A stretch of DNA of 64,000 nt from JAXMAR01 sp046350295 (GTDB lineage Bacteria; Planctomycetota; Planctomycetia; Gemmatales; Gemmataceae). The stretch spans positions 5,114 through 69,113 of the forward strand of contig JAXMAR010000042.1 in the NCBI GenBank assembly GCA_046350295.1, written 5' to 3'. The notes beneath the pieces were generated by a model, which was not told the DNA's origin, did not search any database, and worked only from the letters and a program-made list of their open reading frames with translations. The position numbers and the translations under genes were made by a program. This document shows positions 60,776-64,000 of the stretch, in pieces (within the stretch, counting starts at the first letter, position 1; every line of letters starts with the position of its first letter).

Positions 60776-61864
60776 CTATTTGAAGTAGCCGTGCACGTAG
60801 AGGTCGTCGTCCAGTTGCTCGATCCGAGTCTCCGTGAAGCGCATGCCCGCCGCCACGCGCTCGGCCCCGGCGCCCGCCATCGCGCTCCTGTCGCCGCCGA
60901 GCAAGACTGGCGCGATGAAAACGTGCACCTCGTCGATGGCGTTGGCGTCCCGGAAGGCGCCGAGGATCTGTCCGCCGCCTTCGACCATGACGTTCGTCCG
61001 GCGCCGCTCCCCTAGCCGCGCCAGCAGAGCGTTCACGTCGATCCTGCCCGTCTCCGCCTCGCTCAGCCGCAACACCTCGCAGCCCGCGTCCGTCAGCCGC
61101 TTCACGGCCTCTTCCGGCGCCCGCTCTCCCGTCACGATCAACGTTGGCATCTGCCGCGCCGTCCTCGCCAGTTGGCCTCCCAGAGGCAGACGTCCCTTCG
61201 TGTCCAACACGACCCGGCATGCCGTCCGCGGCCCCGGCGGCCGCGCCGTCAGCAGCGGATCGTCGGCCAGCGCCGTGCCGATGCCGACGATGATCGCGTC
61301 CATCCGGCCGCGCAGCTCGTGGGCCTTGCGCCGCGATGTCTCGTTGCTGATCCACTTGGAATCGCCGGTCCGCGTCGCGATCTTGCCGTCGAGCGACATC
61401 GCCCACTTGGCGTGGACATACGGCCGGGCCGTGGCGAGCAGCTTCAGGTACGGCGCATTGAGGCGCCTCGCCTCCGCCTCGCACAGTCCCATTTCGACAG
61501 GCACGCCTGCGCCGCGCAGACGTTCCGCCCCCTGCCCCGCGACCTGCGGAAATGGATCGGCCATCGCGGCGACCACACGCGCGACGCCGGCGCTCAGAAC
61601 CGCGTCGGTGCACGGCGGCGTCTTACCATGATGGCAACAGGGCTCCAGCGTGACATACAGTGTTGCGCCGCGCGCCTGCTCTTCGGCGTGAGCAAGCGCG
61701 TTGACCTCCGCATGCGGCCCCCCGAAACGCTCGTGCCAGCCTTCGCCGACCACGACGCCGTCGCGCACGAGGACGGCCCCGACGAGCGGATTCGGCTCGA
61801 CATAGCCGCGACCGCGCTCGGCCAGTTCCAACGCTCGCCGCATGTGCTTTTCAGCCGGCTCCAT
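60776..61864 (-). CDS. ribD: Bifunctional riboflavin biosynthesis deaminase/reductase RibD
   Basis: 362 aa. Deaminates and then reduces the pyrimidine intermediate of riboflavin synthesis. The N-terminal cytidine-deaminase-like domain has the zinc ligands HAEVNAL and the PCCHHGKTPPCT cluster (His, Cys, Cys). The reductase domain (~145-362) has WAMSLDGKIATRTGDSKWIS and GTALADDPLLTARPPG, with VMVEGGGQILGAF at the NADPH site. Starts one base after the stop of the double-RCK gene (TGAcATG), so the two are likely one transcript. Confidence 0.95.
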   Translation of the reverse strand: MEPAEKHMRRALELAERGRGYVEPNPLVGAVLVRDGVVVGEGWHERFGGPHAEVNALAHAEEQARGATLYVTLEPCCHHGKTPPCTDAVLSAGVARVVAAMADPFPQVAGQGAERLRGAGVPVEMGLCEAEARRLNAPYLKLLATARPYVHAKWAMSLDGKIATRTGDSKWISNETSRRKAHELRGRMDAIIVGIGTALADDPLLTARPPGPRTACRVVLDTKGRLPLGGQLARTARQMPTLIVTGERAPEEAVKRLTDAGCEVLRLSEAETGRIDVNALLARLGERRRTNVMVEGGGQILGAFRDANAIDEVHVFIAPVLLGGDRSAMAGAGAERVAAGMRFTETRIEQLDDDLYVHGYFK

Positions 61865-61865
61865 G

Positions 61866-63617
61866 TCATGCCCCGCTCGCCGCCTGAGGGACGCTAGCGC
61901 GCTCGGCCGCCGTCTCCGCTCCCTGCGTCAATAACCCGGGCAAATTCGGCAACTCGACAACGAGCAGCAGCGCGTCCCCTGGCCGCAGCGCCTCGTCCTG
62001 AAACGGCGTTACACGTTGCCCGTCGCGCAACATTCGAATCGCCAAGGTATGATGCCGCCGCGTCAGCTCGCTCACCGTCCGCCCGATCAGGCCGGCATCC
62101 GCCTCCAGAACACGCAGGTCGACCGCGGCGAAAACGCGTCTCTCGATCAAGAAGATATTGAGCACGCGATCACCGAAGACGGCCGCGACGAACGCCGGGG
62201 CCGCCAGCGCCGTCGTCGAGAAGGCGAGCCGGACGTTCGCCGCTTCGCGCAGCGTCGTCGCCAGCGCCGGATCGGCCATGCGGACGACGACGCGTTGCTT
62301 CGGGTTCAACTCTCTTGTCAGGAGAGCGACTTCCAGATTGACGAGGGGGTCGTTGGTCGCCGCCACGACCGCCTTCGCCGTTCCCGCGTTCGCCTGTTTC
62401 TGCACCTGGAGCAGCGTCGCGTCCGCCTGGATCACCGCCGCCCCAAGTTCGCGCGCGGTCGTTCCGAACTTCGCGTTCGGATTGCTTTCGATGACGACGA
62501 CCTGCTCCCCCTGCTTGACCAACTCCTCCGTCACGCGGAAGCCGACGTTGCCTAGGCCGCAAACGACGACGTGTCCCGCCTCCGGGATGCGGCGGATCTC
62601 CAGCACGCCGCCCAGGCGGACGCGCAACAGGTAGTTGGTGATGATCGCCGTGAACGACGCCATCACCGCGACGCCGAGGACGCGCAGGACGCTGACAAAA
62701 ACCTTCTGCCAGCCTTCCGGCAGGCGGGAGCCGCCCAGGTCGGCGCCGGTGGCGAGGACGCTGATGGTCGCGTACAGCCCGTCCGGGATGGTGCGGTCCA
62801 TGCCCCAGTGGAAGACCAGCGTGCTGAGGAAGACGACGATAAGAAGGACGGAAACGCAGATCTTCACCGGCGTGTCGATCTCGGACAGGGTCCGCCACAG
62901 AATGCGGCCGAAACGGCGGCGGGCGCTTGCCCACTGCAAGGAATCGTCGTCCTCTCCGGTTTCGCGCCGCAGCCGCGCCCAGGCGGCCGGGTCGCTGCAG
63001 AGGATGACGCGATCCCCCAGCGCGAGCCGATGCTCGCTCGGCGCCTCCGTGAAGACTCGCAAACCCTGCCCATGCCGTCCCAACGCGACGATCACGCCCT
63101 CCGCCGCCTCCCGCAGCGCCGCGATGTCCTGCCCGAGCCAGCGCGACTCGGCCCCAAGGGTCAGTTCCGCGATCTGCCAGCGTTCGCCGTCCGAGGCGAT
63201 GTTGCCCAGCGCCTCGCCATGGACGGCGATCAGAGCCAGCAGCGGGGCGGTGAGGGCCGAGACACTGAGGGCGACGACGTTGTGGAGCGTCTTGCCCAGC
63301 CGCGCCATGAGGTTCTGGTTGAACATGCGGATGACGATGCGCACACCGGGCGCCATGCTGCGCACCTGAAGGGCCGCGGCGACATTCGCGAGGTCGTCAC
63401 TCGTCGCCAGGATCACGGCCCGGGCGTTCATCACCCCCGCACGCTCCAGCAGCGTGCGATCACGGATGTCGCCTTGTAAGAAGGTGACGTGGTCCACTCC
63501 CGTTTCCGGCGGGCGTTTCTGATCGATGACGACGATGTTGAGGTTGGCGGCGCGCAGCGTCGCGAGCACGTTCCAGCCGAGCCGGCCCAGGCCACAGAGA
63601 ATGATCGGGCGGGTCAT
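61866..63617 (-). CDS. Two-RCK channel-like protein with non-canonical pore filter
   Basis: 583 aa. RCK_N (IILCGLGRLGWNVLATL, NAD-binding), RCK_C, then two membrane segments around a pore helix (DGLYATISVLATGADLGG), then a second RCK_N (VVVCGLGNVGFRVTEELV) and RCK_C. The usual K+ filter TVGYGD is replaced by LATGADLG, so ion specificity is uncertain, although the surrounding helices are like Ion_trans_2. Probably a ligand-gated ion channel or TrkA-type transporter component. Full frame without damage; start ATG 63617. It is co-transcribed with ribD downstream. Confidence 0.85.
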   Translation of the reverse strand: MTRPIILCGLGRLGWNVLATLRAANLNIVVIDQKRPPETGVDHVTFLQGDIRDRTLLERAGVMNARAVILATSDDLANVAAALQVRSMAPGVRIVIRMFNQNLMARLGKTLHNVVALSVSALTAPLLALIAVHGEALGNIASDGERWQIAELTLGAESRWLGQDIAALREAAEGVIVALGRHGQGLRVFTEAPSEHRLALGDRVILCSDPAAWARLRRETGEDDDSLQWASARRRFGRILWRTLSEIDTPVKICVSVLLIVVFLSTLVFHWGMDRTIPDGLYATISVLATGADLGGSRLPEGWQKVFVSVLRVLGVAVMASFTAIITNYLLRVRLGGVLEIRRIPEAGHVVVCGLGNVGFRVTEELVKQGEQVVVIESNPNAKFGTTARELGAAVIQADATLLQVQKQANAGTAKAVVAATNDPLVNLEVALLTRELNPKQRVVVRMADPALATTLREAANVRLAFSTTALAAPAFVAAVFGDRVLNIFLIERRVFAAVDLRVLEADAGLIGRTVSELTRRHHTLAIRMLRDGQRVTPFQDEALRPGDALLLVVELPNLPGLLTQGAETAAERASVPQAASGA

Positions 63618-63662
63618 GAGTGAATGCAGAATGCGGATTTCAGAATGCAGAATGAAAGTATG

Positions 63663-64000
63663 CTAGCGTACCGCGCCGCCGTTGATTCGTATGGTCTGGC
63701 CGGTAATGAACGACGCCGCCGGCGAGACGAGCCATAGCGCGGTTTGGGCCACGTCCTCCGGTTCGCCCCAGCGGGCCAGCGGCGTCTCCTTCACGGCGCG
63801 TGCTTGCCAGTAATCCGACGCGCCTTCTCCCCACGCCGTGCGAATCCAGCCGGGCGCCAGACAGTTGACGCGGACCTGGGGCGCCAGACTGAGCGCCAGG
63901 CTGCGCGTGAAAGCCATCACGGCGGCCTTCACCGTGCCGAAGAGCTGGCCGCTGTCGCCGTCCATTCCCGTCTCGGCCTGGTCCCAGCCCATGTTGACGA
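63663..64000 (-). CDS. Short-chain dehydrogenase/reductase, N-terminus beyond the window
   Basis: C-terminal ~110 residues of an SDR enzyme; the frame is open to the edge. RVNCLAPGWIRTAWG is the family loop after the active site, and ITGQTIRINGGAVR is the closing motif. The catalytic YxxxK is seen here as LFGTVKAAV: Phe replaces the Tyr, with the Lys retained. The Gly-rich Rossmann start lies outside the window. Function unknown. Confidence 0.85.
   Translation of the reverse strand, partial: VNMGWDQAETGMDGDSGQLFGTVKAAVMAFTRSLALSLAPQVRVNCLAPGWIRTAWGEGASDYWQARAVKETPLARWGEPEDVAQTALWLVSPAASFITGQTIRINGGAVR

Overview
The window is GC-rich DNA from a planctomycete, most likely a Gemmataceae-type member. 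The evidence is a cytochrome-c/DUF1592 protein translationally coupled to a DUF1552 protein, a PEP-CTERM protein, oversized pseudopilin-type proteins, a STAND/WD40 giant, and dispersed palindromes built on GGTGGGCC. I saw no rRNA, tRNA or CRISPR array. Several genes carry clean single-base frame breaks (gspF, a Ser/Thr kinase, the 3' end of the STAND gene, perhaps the gspI/gspJ junction). Assembly indels therefore have to be weighed against real decay throughout.

Layout. 1-12.8 kb: a type II secretion/pseudopilin operon, all on +, running gspE (5' partial), gspF (frame-broken), two GspG-like pseudopilins, a GspH-like one, GspI-like and GspJ-like modules in one frame, and a giant GspK-like protein, closed by a strong terminator. 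12.9-19.1 kb: PEP-CTERM protein, isoaspartyl peptidase/asparaginase, a GNAT-class V aminotransferase fusion, a frame-broken kinase, and a secreted PPC-like protein. 19.4-25.3 kb: accA, two divergent lactate permease paralogues, a secreted DUF6134-like protein. 25.3-29.8 kb: an acyl-chain locus of ACP, alpha-oxoamine synthase, a degenerate ketosynthase-like protein and a FabF-type ketosynthase, interrupted by a small repeat-bounded element. 29.9-38.8 kb: MazG, a PPP-type phosphatase, CBS protein, 2-oxoacid:acceptor oxidoreductase alpha, a protoglobin-PAS histidine kinase with response regulator, a sigma-54 activator and RtcA. 38.9-45.6 kb: a small secreted thioredoxin-like protein with an in-frame TGA where a CxxC cysteine is expected, GH32 glycosidase, MFS transporter, UdgX-type glycosylase, and a VapBC-like pair. 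45.8-53.3 kb: the DUF1552/DUF1592 pair, a second GspE with a cyclic-nucleotide-binding domain, an SGNH hydrolase and a DinB protein. 53.4-64 kb: a CHAT-like/STAND/TM/WD40 protein, a NYN-like plus small-protein pair, an oxidoreductase, RibD, a double-RCK channel-like protein and a partial SDR.

The two most interesting signals are the CxxU selenoprotein candidate at 38883-39440 and the CHAT-like domain in the 58049-54339 gene. In that domain the catalytic His and Cys appear to have exchanged places. The ACP/oxoamine synthase/ketosynthase locus and the cNMP-GspE and GNAT-aminotransferase fusions also merit follow-up.
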